A program made the translations under genes and the position numbers. From CAZHHH01 sp052400685 (GTDB lineage Bacteria; Bacteroidota; Bacteroidia; Bacteroidales; Marinilabiliaceae), in assembly GCA_052400685.1 (NCBI GenBank), contig JBQTGJ010000002.1: a stretch of 64,000 nucleotides of DNA, one strand, 5' to 3'. The notes beneath the pieces were generated by a model. It was not told the origin of the DNA and did not search any database. It saw only the letters and a program-made list of their open reading frames with translations. Numbering within the stretch: the first letter of the stretch is position 1; every line of letters starts with the position of its first letter. Of the stretch, positions 33,837 to 43,424 are shown one piece after another.

Positions 33837-36800
33837 ATGGGGAAAAAAATTTTATTCATTACTATATGTTGCTTCGTGCTCTCGCAAATAAAAGCTGAAA
33901 ATACATTTAGTATTCAAACCTATACAACAAAAGACGGTTTATCACAAAATACGATAAATACGATTGTACAGGATAAAGAAGGCTTTTTATGGTTTGGATC
34001 GTTAAATGGACTAAACAGATACGATGGTAACGAGTTTATATGGCTACACCCACAATATGGTATAAAAAACACACTTTCGGATAGTAGAATAAAAAAAATA
34101 CATAAAGATTCTTTTGGGTATTTATGGATTAGAACCAACATAGACAATATAAATTGTTACGATCCGGAAACCCAAAAATTTATTGCAATTCACCCTTGGA
34201 GTACTCAACATAAACATATCTTATTTGCCAGTAGTGGAGATGTTTGGTTATGGGGAAATAAAACCGGCTGTTTAAGAGCGATGCACACTTCGGAAGGAAT
34301 TGCGACTCATTTTTATGGATTCAGAGAACTAAATGATTATTCGGTAAATCTTGTTTTTGAAGATGCATCCGGTACAATATGGATTGGAACCAATTCTAAT
34401 CTTTTTATTCTCCAAAAGCAGAAACTTACAAAAATAATAACTGATGTAAATTTTCATTCTTTAATTGAATTGGATTCAACCATATACGCGTTCACCAATA
34501 ACAATAAAATTTACAAAATAAATAAATTCAGTAAAGACATAATTAGTAAAATTCCACACAATTTTAACGCGCAAAACGGAAGCATACACAACACGGCACG
34601 TTTGTCTGATAACAACATACTTATAACAACAAATAATGATACGTATATTCTGGATACGCGTAATTCTTCTTTTAAATCAGCGCGTAATTTGTTTGATCAA
34701 AAAGATTTAAAAAATGCTTTTATTCAATACGACAATAAAAGACATATTTGGATATACAATAAAACAGGGATCATTTGGCAATACAAAGAAAAATTAAATC
34801 AATTTATTCCCTACTCGTTAATACCTTCTTCAACCGTTAGGAACATTGATATGGAACGGTATTCCATTTTTCATGATTCCCGAAATATAATATGGATAAC
34901 GACTTATGGAAATGGCTTATTTGCGATTGACCAAAACAATAACAACATACATCATTTCACAAATAACAAGAATCAACCCAATGGTGCTTTAAGAACAAAT
35001 AACCTATTAACAGTAACTGAAGATAGATGCGGAAACATATGGGTTGGAACTGAATACTCCGGCGTATCAAAAATAACAATCACAGATAATCAATATCGAT
35101 CCTTTTATCCGGGAACAACAGAATCGAAAAATAGAATTATCCGACTGATATATGAGGATTCCGACAAAAATATTTGGATTGGCACTAAAAATGGCACTTT
35201 ATACATATACGATGAAAATTATTCTCTGATAGCAAAGCATCAACTGAAAGTTGGCATGCCATATACTTTGGCCGAAGATAGCTATGGCAATAAATGGATC
35301 GGGACCAAAGGAAATGGGTTACTTATTTTTAAGAAAAATGAATATCATTCTTTTTACAGCTTTAATGAAAATTTCAGGAAATTAAATCCGTTAGCCTGCA
35401 ACATCTATGCAACCTATCTGGACAACCAGCAAAGAATGTGGTTAGGGACATTTGGCTATGGCCTGTTATTAGCAAGATTTAATAACGACAAATTAACGCT
35501 ACAGGAGTTTCCGACGTTGAAAAAATATCAAAACCGGATCAGAACAATCGAACAAGATCGGGACAGTTTAATATGGTTAGGAGGAAATAATGGTATCACC
35601 GTTTTTAACCCGGATCTTTTGCTGACTAATAAAGCAAACATAAAAAACTTCCATTTTGATGCAAACAATGACTCTTCGTTAAACAACAATGAGGTTAAAA
35701 CAATCTTTAATGATAGCAAAGGCAATTTATGGGTCGGAACATCAGGAGGTGGATTAAACAGGATTATAAAGGATCAAAAATTAAAAAATATACGATTCAA
35801 ACATTATACAACAAGTAATGGGCTTATAAATGATATTGTTCAGGGTATTGTTGAAGACGATAATAAATTATGGATTTCAACCGAATCGGGAATCTCCGTC
35901 ATGAATATTGAAAATGAATGTTTTGATAATTATCATCTGTCAACGCAATGGGAAGGAGATTTATTCTGCGAATCGGCAATCGTTAAAAGTCTTTCCGGCA
36001 AAATACTTCTGGGTAGCTATGATGGGTTATATACAATTAATCCGGACGACCTAAAACACCCGTCAAAAAAAGAAAATGTGATACTTACAGCGCTAAAAAT
36101 AAATGGCGTTAAAATGCATCCGGGACAAAAAGACTCTCCATTAAAAGAATCAATATCAGATACAAAAAAGATAAATCTTAAATACACCCAAAATTCCTTC
36201 AATATTAAATTTTCGATTCTAAACTATCAACCTTCAAACAGATATAAATTCATACTGGATGGCTATGAAGATAACTGGAATTCCTTAACTCAACATAATG
36301 AGGCTACCTATAGAAACATTCCGCCTGGGATATATACATTCAGAGTAAAAGCCAATAACGTTGGTCGCGATCTGGAACAAAGCGAAACCAAATTAGAAAT
36401 TTTAATCAGCCAACCTATTTGGAATTCAACGCAAGCTATAATACTCTATTTTATTCTCTTCTCAGGCATTATTATTATTGTTATAAGAACTAATAAACGC
36501 ATGTATAAATTAAATACTGCGGTAAAATTAGAACAACAAGTTACAGAGTATAAACTACAATTCTTCACCAATATTTCTCATGAATTCAGAACTCCGTTAA
36601 CGATAATAAAAGGAACCATCGATAATATCTCAACAACTCCCAATATTGACAAGCACATAAAAAAACAATTATCATATCTTGAAAAAAGTTCCAACAGATT
36701 GTTGCGACTTATCAATCAATTATTGGACTACCAAAAAATACAATACGGCCATATAAAATTAGACACTGAAAAAACCGAAGTAATTGCTTTTTTTAAAGAT

Positions 36801-38111
36801 ATATATCAACATTTTGAAGATACGGCCAAAATAAAAAACGTATCATACCTGTTTACTTCAAATATAAATGCATTTGAAATGCCATTAGACCGTAATAAAA
36901 TTGAAAAGGTCATCTATAATTTACTCTCTAATGCATTTAAATTTGTGCCACAAAATGGTTCTATAAAACTTGATATAAACATTAATCAACAATCAGAACA
37001 CCTTATCTTCAGCGTTTCAGATAATGGCGAAGGGGTGCCGCCTAAAGAACAACATTCTCTCTTTACCAGATTTAAACAAATTAAACCTTCCGATTCAGGA
37101 ACCGGCATTGGACTTAACTATTCATACGAATTAATTAAAATACATCAAGGAAATATTAAATATAAAGAGACCCCTAACGGAGGTGCTACATTTGTTGTGA
37201 CAATACCCATATTAAAAGACAAATTTATACTGAATCCGAAAAATACAGATACGACTGACGTCAACACATTTAATGAACATCCGGCTCAAAATACAGATAC
37301 CAACATTCATTATAACAGCCGTATTGATATCAACGAAAAATACAAGAACTATAAAATATTAATTATTGAAGATGATAATGATGTGTCAGACTTTCTTTCT
37401 GACTATCTATCTCAATACTTTGATATTAAGACTGCGGCAGATGGTCTTGAGGGATTAAACAAATGTAAATTAATCAATCCTAAACTCATTATTTGCGATG
37501 CCATGATGCCAAAAATGAATGGTTATGAAGTCATAAAAAAAATTAAATCGGAATTCCAAACCTGCCATATCCCCGTTATTATGCTAACCGCATATACTAC
37601 GCAGCAACATCAAATACAAGGCATTGAATCGGGCGCCGACGCCTACCTTACGAAACCTTTTAATTCTCAGTATCTCTTAACCAGAATTATTAAACTTTTA
37701 GAACAAAGGGAAATATTACAACGAAAATTCACAAAAGAACCGGGGTTAGCCATCGACCCTCAACTATCGGTCAATATAGATAATGAGTTTATAAAGAAAC
37801 TAAACATCATAATTGAAAAAAACATTGATAATGCAGAATTTTCAATAGATAATTTTTACAAAAATATGTCAATGGGCAGAACCCTGTTTTATAAAAAAGT
37901 AAAATCTATAACCGGGTTTACTCCCAACGAATACCTACGGGTTCTCAGGATGAAAAAAGCAGCAGAGCTTTTGGAAACGACTCAATTAAATGTTTCAGAA
38001 GTGGCATTCAAAGTTGGTAACAATAATCCCTTTTATTTTAGCACCTGCTTCAAAAGTCAGTTTGGTGTTTCGCCTTCTGAGTACGCAAAAAAAAGAAAGG
38101 CAAAGAGATAA
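33837..38111 (+). CDS. Hybrid two-component system (HTCS) sensor-regulator
   Basis: A 1424-residue one-protein signalling system that spans the inner membrane. It has a signal peptide (MGKKILFITICCFVLSQIKA), then about 14 periplasmic Reg_prop blades forming two propellers (about 25-740; repeats such as DKEGFLWFGSLNGLNRYDG and DSKGNLWVGTSGGGLNRI). A Y_Y_Y domain (about 760-845), a transmembrane helix near 870 (IILYFILFSGIIIIVIRT), and HisKA with the phospho-His in SHEFRTPLTIIKG near 913 follow. Then come HATPase_c (NLLSNAFKFVPQNG, DNGEGVP, GTGIGLNYS), a receiver domain with Asp in LIICDAMMPKMNGYE near 1220, and a C-terminal AraC HTH (about 1320-1420; ISVSP-like FGVSPSEYAKK end). It faces away from susC and should activate the pectin genes on sensing an oligosaccharide. 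Confidence 0.95.
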   Translation: MGKKILFITICCFVLSQIKAENTFSIQTYTTKDGLSQNTINTIVQDKEGFLWFGSLNGLNRYDGNEFIWLHPQYGIKNTLSDSRIKKIHKDSFGYLWIRTNIDNINCYDPETQKFIAIHPWSTQHKHILFASSGDVWLWGNKTGCLRAMHTSEGIATHFYGFRELNDYSVNLVFEDASGTIWIGTNSNLFILQKQKLTKIITDVNFHSLIELDSTIYAFTNNNKIYKINKFSKDIISKIPHNFNAQNGSIHNTARLSDNNILITTNNDTYILDTRNSSFKSARNLFDQKDLKNAFIQYDNKRHIWIYNKTGIIWQYKEKLNQFIPYSLIPSSTVRNIDMERYSIFHDSRNIIWITTYGNGLFAIDQNNNNIHHFTNNKNQPNGALRTNNLLTVTEDRCGNIWVGTEYSGVSKITITDNQYRSFYPGTTESKNRIIRLIYEDSDKNIWIGTKNGTLYIYDENYSLIAKHQLKVGMPYTLAEDSYGNKWIGTKGNGLLIFKKNEYHSFYSFNENFRKLNPLACNIYATYLDNQQRMWLGTFGYGLLLARFNNDKLTLQEFPTLKKYQNRIRTIEQDRDSLIWLGGNNGITVFNPDLLLTNKANIKNFHFDANNDSSLNNNEVKTIFNDSKGNLWVGTSGGGLNRIIKDQKLKNIRFKHYTTSNGLINDIVQGIVEDDNKLWISTESGISVMNIENECFDNYHLSTQWEGDLFCESAIVKSLSGKILLGSYDGLYTINPDDLKHPSKKENVILTALKINGVKMHPGQKDSPLKESISDTKKINLKYTQNSFNIKFSILNYQPSNRYKFILDGYEDNWNSLTQHNEATYRNIPPGIYTFRVKANNVGRDLEQSETKLEILISQPIWNSTQAIILYFILFSGIIIIVIRTNKRMYKLNTAVKLEQQVTEYKLQFFTNISHEFRTPLTIIKGTIDNISTTPNIDKHIKKQLSYLEKSSNRLLRLINQLLDYQKIQYGHIKLDTEKTEVIAFFKDIYQHFEDTAKIKNVSYLFTSNINAFEMPLDRNKIEKVIYNLLSNAFKFVPQNGSIKLDININQQSEHLIFSVSDNGEGVPPKEQHSLFTRFKQIKPSDSGTGIGLNYSYELIKIHQGNIKYKETPNGGATFVVTIPILKDKFILNPKNTDTTDVNTFNEHPAQNTDTNIHYNSRIDINEKYKNYKILIIEDDNDVSDFLSDYLSQYFDIKTAADGLEGLNKCKLINPKLIICDAMMPKMNGYEVIKKIKSEFQTCHIPVIMLTAYTTQQHQIQGIESGADAYLTKPFNSQYLLTRIIKLLEQREILQRKFTKEPGLAIDPQLSVNIDNEFIKKLNIIIEKNIDNAEFSIDNFYKNMSMGRTLFYKKVKSITGFTPNEYLRVLRMKKAAELLETTQLNVSEVAFKVGNNNPFYFSTCFKSQFGVSPSEYAKKRKAKR

Positions 38112-38193
38112 CCGACGTACGATTCAACCATGCACAGAAAAAATAACCATTTTGCAGTTATCCGAAAAAAGAAGGATATACCACCAATAAAAA

Positions 38194-38234
38194 CCCCATG
38201 TGAAAAAACACTTTCACATGGGGACTTTTATTTT
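38194..38234 (+). terminator. Terminator of the HTCS gene
   Basis: CCCCATGTGAAA (38194-38205) pairs perfectly with TTTCACATGGGG (38212-38223), followed by ACTTTTATTTTT. A classic intrinsic terminator 82 bp after the HTCS stop. Confidence 0.85.
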
Positions 38235-38348
38235 TCACATGACATTTGCATCAATCAATTCACACGTGATTCTGTAAGACTCCAAAATGGAGCAACTTAT
38301 GGGGCAAAGACACTTCTTTAAACACCGCCATTATTGAGGCAACAAAGA

Positions 38349-38468
38349 GACCGTTTTCACTAAAGCCTCAAATTCAAAACCTGCGCCGCCCGCAGAATAT
38401 GGACCGGCTCCCATAATTCACCATTTTAAAAGCAAGCATAACGCAGAAATCAGACTTTAAAAACGGTC
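38349..38468 (-). repeat. MITE-like element, copy 9
   Basis: 120 bp bounded by GACCGTTTT and AAAACGGTC (perfect 9-bp inverted repeats). The body holds the reverse complement of family landmarks: AAATTCAAAACCTGCGCC, AATTCACCATTTTAAAAGCA and AGCATAACGCAGAAATCAGA with CTTTA. Confidence 0.75.
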
Positions 38469-38608
38469 TTTTACCCTTTAACTGCTCGTAACTTTTGTTT
38501 GACTTTATTGACAAATATCGAAAATTTAGTAAATTCATTGTCTGTTTTACGGAACCAAAGGTCTATATAAATACAAAAACTTTTTTTGCTGTAAACAAGA
38601 ATAACGTT

Positions 38609-38793
38609 ATGGACAAGCCAGTTGCAATTAAAGCATTGGCATTAGTCTAAAGAACCGAAGTGGAAGGTTTCCCGCAATCGTCAACTATTCGAATTGCTTC
38701 AAGTTGTGGGCATAAAATAATTTAGAAAAGAAAACTCCCGAAGAAATACAAAAAAATTATAACAGTCCGGAAGAATTGAAACAGCCATATTAA
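38609..38793 (+). pseudogene. Possible decayed small gene
   Basis: An ATG opens MDKPVAIKALALV and stops. In other frames the next bases read KWKVSRNRQLFELLQVVGIK and then LEKKTPEEIQKNYNSPEELK with QPY and a stop at 38791-38793. Each piece looks protein-like and they join in order with small frame shifts, so a gene of about 60 codons may have been broken by indels. I do not recognise the family. Confidence 0.25.
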
Positions 38794-38883
38794 CAGAATA
38801 TTTTGTTTTATAATCGATTGTAAGCTTTTGACCGCTCTAAACTCAAGATTACAATCACATTACCAATCTTAAAATTAAATATT

Positions 38884-39204
38884 ATGTCTAAAATGAATGA
38901 AGCCGGGAAACGTGATTTCGTTTCGCAAATGATCACACTCATGGAGGAAGAACAAGCGACCATGACAGAAAAAGGATTCGATCCTGCCGACAAAATCGAA
39001 TCATTAAAAACAAAAGAAGAAAACGCTAATAAGGCCGAAATTGCGCAGCAAGCGTCAGCAGCTAAGGCCATAGAGGCAACAACCCATGCCAATGATTTGT
39101 TGGATGAGGCTTACATGGAAGCTTCCGATATGGCCGATCTTCTTTCCGGTCTATATGGCAAAAAGAGCGAGATTGTTAAGAAAATCCGGAAATTCAGGAA
39201 GTAA
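38884..39204 (+). CDS. Small helical protein of unknown function (106 aa)
   Basis: A 106-residue acidic-to-basic protein with no signal peptide and no cysteine. Almost the whole length is predicted to be helical: AGKRDFVSQMITLMEEEQAT, ESLKTKEENANKAEIAQQAS, HANDLLDEAYMEASDMADLL, ending in the basic GKKSEIVKKIRKFRK. The central part is Ala-rich and looks like a coiled coil or helical hairpin. I do not recognise a named family, though similar small helical proteins seem common in Bacteroidetes. It is directly followed, 25 bp after its stop, by the 21-bp repeat array at 39229-39645. It is preceded by a long gene-poor region, so it is probably transcribed alone. Confidence 0.65.
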   Translation: MSKMNEAGKRDFVSQMITLMEEEQATMTEKGFDPADKIESLKTKEENANKAEIAQQASAAKAIEATTHANDLLDEAYMEASDMADLLSGLYGKKSEIVKKIRKFRK

Positions 39205-39228
39205 AACCATCAGAACTGTTATTCACTG

Positions 39229-39645
39229 CCCTTAGGGCGCATCTATATCCCCCAGGGGGTTAGAGCTGCCCCGTAGGCTTTCGGAACAATCCCTCTGGGG
39301 CAGGCCTTGCGCCCCTTGGGGCACGGCATAATTCCATTGGGGCACAGGCTTCGCCCCCTGGGGATAAGGATTCTCCCCTTGGGGATGATGACTCGCCCCT
39401 TGGGGATAATGACTCGCCCCTTGGGGATGATTATTCGCCCCTTGGGGATAATGACCCGCCCCTTGGGGATGATGACTCGCCCCTTGGGGATAATGACTCG
39501 CCCCTTGGGGATGATTATTCGCCCCTTGGGGATAATGACCCGCCCCTTGGGGATGATGACTCGCCCCTTGGGGATAATGACTCGCCCCTTGGGGATGATT
39601 ATTCGCCCCTTGGGGATGATGACCCGCCCCTTGGGGCGCAACGTT
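39229..39645. repeat. 21-bp G+C-rich tandem array with 84-bp higher-order repeat
   Basis: The unit is GCCCCTTGGGGATAATGACT plus C (21 bp). From about 39372 four unit types in fixed order follow one another: GATGATGACTC, GATAATGACTC, GATGATTATTC, GATAATGACCC after each CCCCTTGGGG. This four-unit block (84 bp) occurs three times, the last with one changed unit. Degenerate units extend the array left to about 39229. No unit has a stop codon in several frames, which produces long overlapping frames on both strands that are not credible genes. In RNA from the plus strand each unit can form a CCC-CUUG-GGG stem-loop. Confidence 0.9.
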
Positions 39646-39824
39646 CGGAAAACCATCTAAATGCCCGAATACAAAGGGATAGCCAGAATAATTGTAAAAC
39701 GATACCCGATGCAACGAAGCAGAAAGAACTCGTATCACTTATTCTTTCCACAAAAATGAATGGGTAATGTAAAATACTTCTGGAAGTAGTCTCATCGTAA
39801 GCAGTCGGTCTACAACGTATGGCT

Positions 39825-39868
39825 AAAATAAAAAAACACCCAGGCGCGATATGGCTGCCCCGGGTGTT
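39825..39868 (-). terminator. Terminator at the end of the exopolysaccharide locus
   Basis: Read on the minus strand, AACACCC (39868-39862) pairs with GGGTGTT (39841-39835), with an inner GGGGCAGCC/GGC extension, followed by TTTTTATTTT. It lies about 500 bp past the last glycosyltransferase gene and probably ends that long leftward transcript. Confidence 0.65.
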
Positions 39869-40342
39869 GTAACTTCAGAAGTTCTACCGGAATCTCTTAA
39901 ATCCGGGTGATATTGTCAGGAAAACGCCGACTCTTATTGATCTTTTTGTAATTGTGGACCAATAGATTTAATGTCATTACAAAATACCACAAAACCAACT
40001 GTGATATTTTCTTTTTCACACTTGATATTGTATACCGTCGGAATAGGACGGTTGAAAGGGTGGTAAAAAAAAGGAGAGCAATGCAGGTGGAACCCTTATT
40101 TACCGTGTAGGCGTATAGAGGGAGACAGTTAAAAGTGATCCAAAAGTCAAATAAAATCACATAATGTACAATCCAAAATCAACCTAATATAAGACTATTA
40201 CACCCCTGACAACCTCAATAACATCATCAAAACAGAAATCCATTTCCAATAATCGGGCTATTTATATTGTGTGTTGATCTGCCGAATGAAACTCTGCAAG
40301 GTTTATTCATAAAAAAAACAATCTCAAAATTCATTTCATTTG
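39869..40342. other. Gap without a supportable gene
   Basis: A+T-rich region between the terminator and the last glycosyltransferase gene. The only open frame (39897-40160, minus, 87 codons) has no recognisable domain and no conserved pattern, so it is not called. Confidence 0.4.
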
Positions 40343-41434
40343 TTAACGAATCGCATTATAAAAAACAGTTTCATATTGTGACACAATCCTCTCCCACCCA
40401 TACAGTTCTTTAATTTTCTGACAGTTTAAGTCAATATAACGATCTCTTTGAGGATAGCTCTCTTTATTCAACAACTCCGAAACATCTCTAGAAGAACTAA
40501 AATACCAAGCCTCATTACCTAAAATAGAACGGTTAAAGATATTGTCATGGGCACAAATTAAGGCTTTTGAACCCATAGCTTCCAATAGACTTGGATTTGT
40601 GCCACCAACGGTATGACCATGAAAATACAATTTTGCGAAATGACGAAGACTATTCAACTTATTCATATTATAAATTCCACCTAAAAACCGAATTCTTGAG
40701 TCATCTTTAAATTTAGCTTTAAGATAAGTACCATACGCTGTAGTATTATTTCCTATCACCAAAAATTCTTCTTTAGTATCGGATTTATGTAATCCATCAA
40801 GAATGATCTCTATACTGTTTTCCGGTTCTAAACGAGCAAGTAACATCGAATATCCAAATGAGTTTAAAGAATACTCTTTTAAAACACTCGTTGAAAATGT
40901 CGACACAGGTTCGGCACCGTATGGAATATAAAAAGAATCCACATGATACTTCTTGAATAGATAATCTTTAATTCCAATTGAGTCAGCAACCAAGACATCA
41001 CTATATTTAATCCCCAACCATTCAGCCCAAAGCAAAAATCGTTGTACCGGTTTAGAGTACTTTGTCCGTTTCCATTCAAGACCATCCATATTGGTTATAA
41101 CCTTACAATGTTTTTTCGGGAATAACCTACCCCAAATTGAACTGCTGGTATATCCTAACTGAAGTAGTATATCAAAATTTCGTATTCTGGAGTCTAAAAT
41201 GCAATTAAGATCATAAAAAAACTGACCAATGGTTCCAATTCTTTGCTCAGGATCAAACTTATGAATAATCCTCACCCCTTCCCATTCGTTTCCCTTATAA
41301 GGATGATAATGGCTGTTATAAACCGTTACCTCATGTCCTTTTTCAACTAACAATTTTGCTAAATATTGCGCAAATTGCTCAAATCCGCCATAATAATTTG
41401 GTATGCCACGCGTACCTATAATCCCAACTTTCAT
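40343..41434 (-). CDS. DUF1972-type GT4 glycosyltransferase
   Basis: A 363-residue cytoplasmic GT-B enzyme. The N-terminal DUF1972 signature is complete: MKVGIIGTRGIPNYYGGFEQ, LAKLLVEKGHEVTVYNSHYH, FDILLQLGYTSSSIWG and KVITNMDGLEWKRTKYSKPV. The C-terminal GT4 half has LLARLEPENSIEIILDGL and HTVGGTNPSLLEAMGSKALI, the E-x7-E-type donor site. Members of this family transfer rhamnose or similar sugars during O-antigen and capsule assembly; the exact sugar is not known here. It ends the leftward locus and lies 3 bp after the preceding GT4 gene, so translation is probably coupled. Confidence 0.85.
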   Translation of the reverse strand: MKVGIIGTRGIPNYYGGFEQFAQYLAKLLVEKGHEVTVYNSHYHPYKGNEWEGVRIIHKFDPEQRIGTIGQFFYDLNCILDSRIRNFDILLQLGYTSSSIWGRLFPKKHCKVITNMDGLEWKRTKYSKPVQRFLLWAEWLGIKYSDVLVADSIGIKDYLFKKYHVDSFYIPYGAEPVSTFSTSVLKEYSLNSFGYSMLLARLEPENSIEIILDGLHKSDTKEEFLVIGNNTTAYGTYLKAKFKDDSRIRFLGGIYNMNKLNSLRHFAKLYFHGHTVGGTNPSLLEAMGSKALICAHDNIFNRSILGNEAWYFSSSRDVSELLNKESYPQRDRYIDLNCQKIKELYGWERIVSQYETVFYNAIR

Positions 41435-41437
41435 AAA

Positions 41438-42529
41438 TTAATCCATTAAAATCTTCAATATATCTTCAGTCGAAGTTTTCCAATCAAACTTTTTTGCATG
41501 CTTTAACCCTTTAGCAACTAATTGGTTATAGAGGCTGCTGTCAATATTTAAACGATTAATTGCGTCAACTAATTGACTCTTTTTTAATGGATCTATATAA
41601 TAAACAGCATCACCACAAACTTCCGGCAAACTTGTAACATTAGATACTATAACAGGAACTCCTGACTTCATTGCCTCTAAGGGAGGCAATCCGAAACCTT
41701 CAGCCAAAGAAGGAAAAACAAATATTTTTCCTCGAGCTATAACAGTTAATAATTCATTATAACTAAGATGTCCTAATAAAAAGATTCGATCATCAAGTCC
41801 TTTCTTCTTAATATATTTATCAATATCAAAACTTTTATTATCTCTCTTTCCTACAATAACGAGATTAGCATCGTTAATCATCTCAATGGCATCAATTAAA
41901 AGCTTTATATTTTTACGAACGTTAATACGACCTATATAAAGAATAAATTCTGAAGGAAGATCTTTTTCTATTTTATTAAATTTATTTTGTGGAGAAAAAT
42001 CATCAGAGATGCCATGGTAAACAACACTTATATCATCAAGAGGGTAACCTGAATGACGATTTATACGAACTTTCTCACTCTCTGAAATTGTTATCACCCT
42101 ATGAGCAAAACCAAGAAAAACTTTCATAAATGGATAAATCCGATTTTCAACCCAAGAGTAAAACTGCGGAAAATCCAGAAAAAGAAAATCATGTATGTAT
42201 GTATAATATTTTATTTTTCTATAAAAGAGAAAAGGGGTGAAATTTTGCAACATTAAAACATCCAATTTTAATTTCTTAGCATAAAATGGAAGTATGAATA
42301 AATTACTTAAAAAATTCGGTGCTGAAAGACAATAAACAATTCGGATATTAGATTTTGTTGCACATTCCTGTTCCAACTTCTCATTCAATGCCTTATCTCG
42401 CTTATGGAAAAAAAGGAAAACAGTCGCATCTATGTCAACCTTTATTAACTCATCAACAATATTTTGAACAACAACTTTCCCACTAGGGTTCCCCCTCACA
42501 TACCATTTTGCATCAATACCTATTCTCAT
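41438..42529 (-). CDS. GT4-family glycosyltransferase
   Basis: A 363-residue GT-B enzyme with the GT4 C-terminal domain: EFILYIGRINVRKNIKLLID, DDRIFLLGHLSYNELLTVIA, FPSLAEGFGLPPLEAMKSGV and PVIVSNVTSLPEVCGDA. The E-G-F-G-x3-E motif is the usual nucleotide-sugar site. The N-terminal acceptor domain (about 1-180) is more divergent. It adds one sugar to the repeat unit of the second polysaccharide. It lies 10 bp after the acyltransferase gene and 3 bp before the DUF1972 gene. The codons here are A+T-rich, like the whole 40.3-47.5 kb block. Confidence 0.88.
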   Translation of the reverse strand: MRIGIDAKWYVRGNPSGKVVVQNIVDELIKVDIDATVFLFFHKRDKALNEKLEQECATKSNIRIVYCLSAPNFLSNLFILPFYAKKLKLDVLMLQNFTPFLFYRKIKYYTYIHDFLFLDFPQFYSWVENRIYPFMKVFLGFAHRVITISESEKVRINRHSGYPLDDISVVYHGISDDFSPQNKFNKIEKDLPSEFILYIGRINVRKNIKLLIDAIEMINDANLVIVGKRDNKSFDIDKYIKKKGLDDRIFLLGHLSYNELLTVIARGKIFVFPSLAEGFGLPPLEAMKSGVPVIVSNVTSLPEVCGDAVYYIDPLKKSQLVDAINRLNIDSSLYNQLVAKGLKHAKKFDWKTSTEDILKILMD

Positions 42530-42539
42530 CTCGAATTAT

Positions 42540-43223
42540 TTATTTTATTGATTTAAGAACTCTTGCAGGCACACCTCCAATTATACTATTTGATGGAAAC
42601 TTACCAATAACTACAGCACCTGCAGCTACAATGGAACCATCACCAACAACACTTCCGTCTAAAAAGGTAGCTTTAGCTCCAATCCAACAATTGTCACCGA
42701 TATGAATTCCCAAACCAGTAACCCCTTGAGATCTAATTGGAACATTAAGCTCTTTATAATTGTGATTTTCAGGATGGAAACTCACATAATTACCTATAAT
42801 TGTATCATTTCCAATATACAATCCGCCAACACCACCACCATAATACCCATGCGTTCCCATCCCGACACGATTTCCAATTACTATCCCTTTCCCAATTTTT
42901 TTCAAACTACCTGAGATAATGACACATGTGCCATATCCTAACGAAACATTATTTCCACAAACAAATCCATTATGAGATAAAGCATCTATATAACAATTTC
43001 TCGCTACACTAAAATTATAGCCAACCTTTATTTTAGAACTACATTTAATTATTGAAGAAGGATGTATGAAAATTCGTTTTAAAGTTCTAAATCGGATCAT
43101 CCCATATATTAAAGAAACAATCTTAGAAAAAATAAATCTAAATAAATAACTCTTAGGTATCGCATTATCAAACCTGAAAGTTTCTTCTTTAAAATATGAA
43201 ATTATTTTACTTAAAATGTCCAT
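42540..43223 (-). CDS. Left-handed beta-helix acyltransferase (hexapeptide repeat)
   Basis: The frame is open to 43295, but the ATG at 43223 (MDILSKIISYFKEETFRFDN) is a better start because the 24 codons before it look non-coding. The 227-residue product has a run of hexapeptide repeats from about residue 75: VSLGYGTCVIISGSLKKIGK, GIVIGNRVGMGTHGYYGG and LGIHIGDNCWIGAKATFLDG with SVVGDGSIVAAGAVVIG. The terminal VPARVLKSIK-like tail is usual for O-acetyltransferases of the LbH family. It probably O-acetylates a sugar of the repeat unit using acetyl-CoA; the acceptor is not known. Confidence 0.82.
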   Translation of the reverse strand: MDILSKIISYFKEETFRFDNAIPKSYLFRFIFSKIVSLIYGMIRFRTLKRIFIHPSSIIKCSSKIKVGYNFSVARNCYIDALSHNGFVCGNNVSLGYGTCVIISGSLKKIGKGIVIGNRVGMGTHGYYGGGVGGLYIGNDTIIGNYVSFHPENHNYKELNVPIRSQGVTGLGIHIGDNCWIGAKATFLDGSVVGDGSIVAAGAVVIGKFPSNSIIGGVPARVLKSIK

Positions 43224-43424
43224 ACTACTAATAATAAACGTTTTTATTTGCCCGCATATAATTAGCGTGAGCAATAAATCATGGCTTTCTTGCAAAAGCT
43301 ACTTAACAAAACAAATCAAACAAAAATATATCTAAATTCATTTTGGCAACTATTACTTGACTTACTATAGATACAACAGCAGAAATCAAATCTAAATGAT
43401 TTAATTAAATAGACCTTCATACAT

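Noticed and set aside
38521..38600. Promoter for the small helical protein gene
   Set aside because: Only loose TTTG-like words with wrong spacing; not enough to call a site.
39232..39738. Long minus-strand frame of (PQGASHH)n-type repeats and overlapping frames on both strands
   Set aside because: Three frames over the 21-bp array are open at once simply because the unit has no stop codon in them and its length is a multiple of three. There is no signal peptide, conserved flank or unique domain.
39897..40160. 87-codon minus-strand frame after the last glycosyltransferase gene
   Set aside because: No domain, odd composition, and a frame of this length is expected by chance in A+T-rich DNA.
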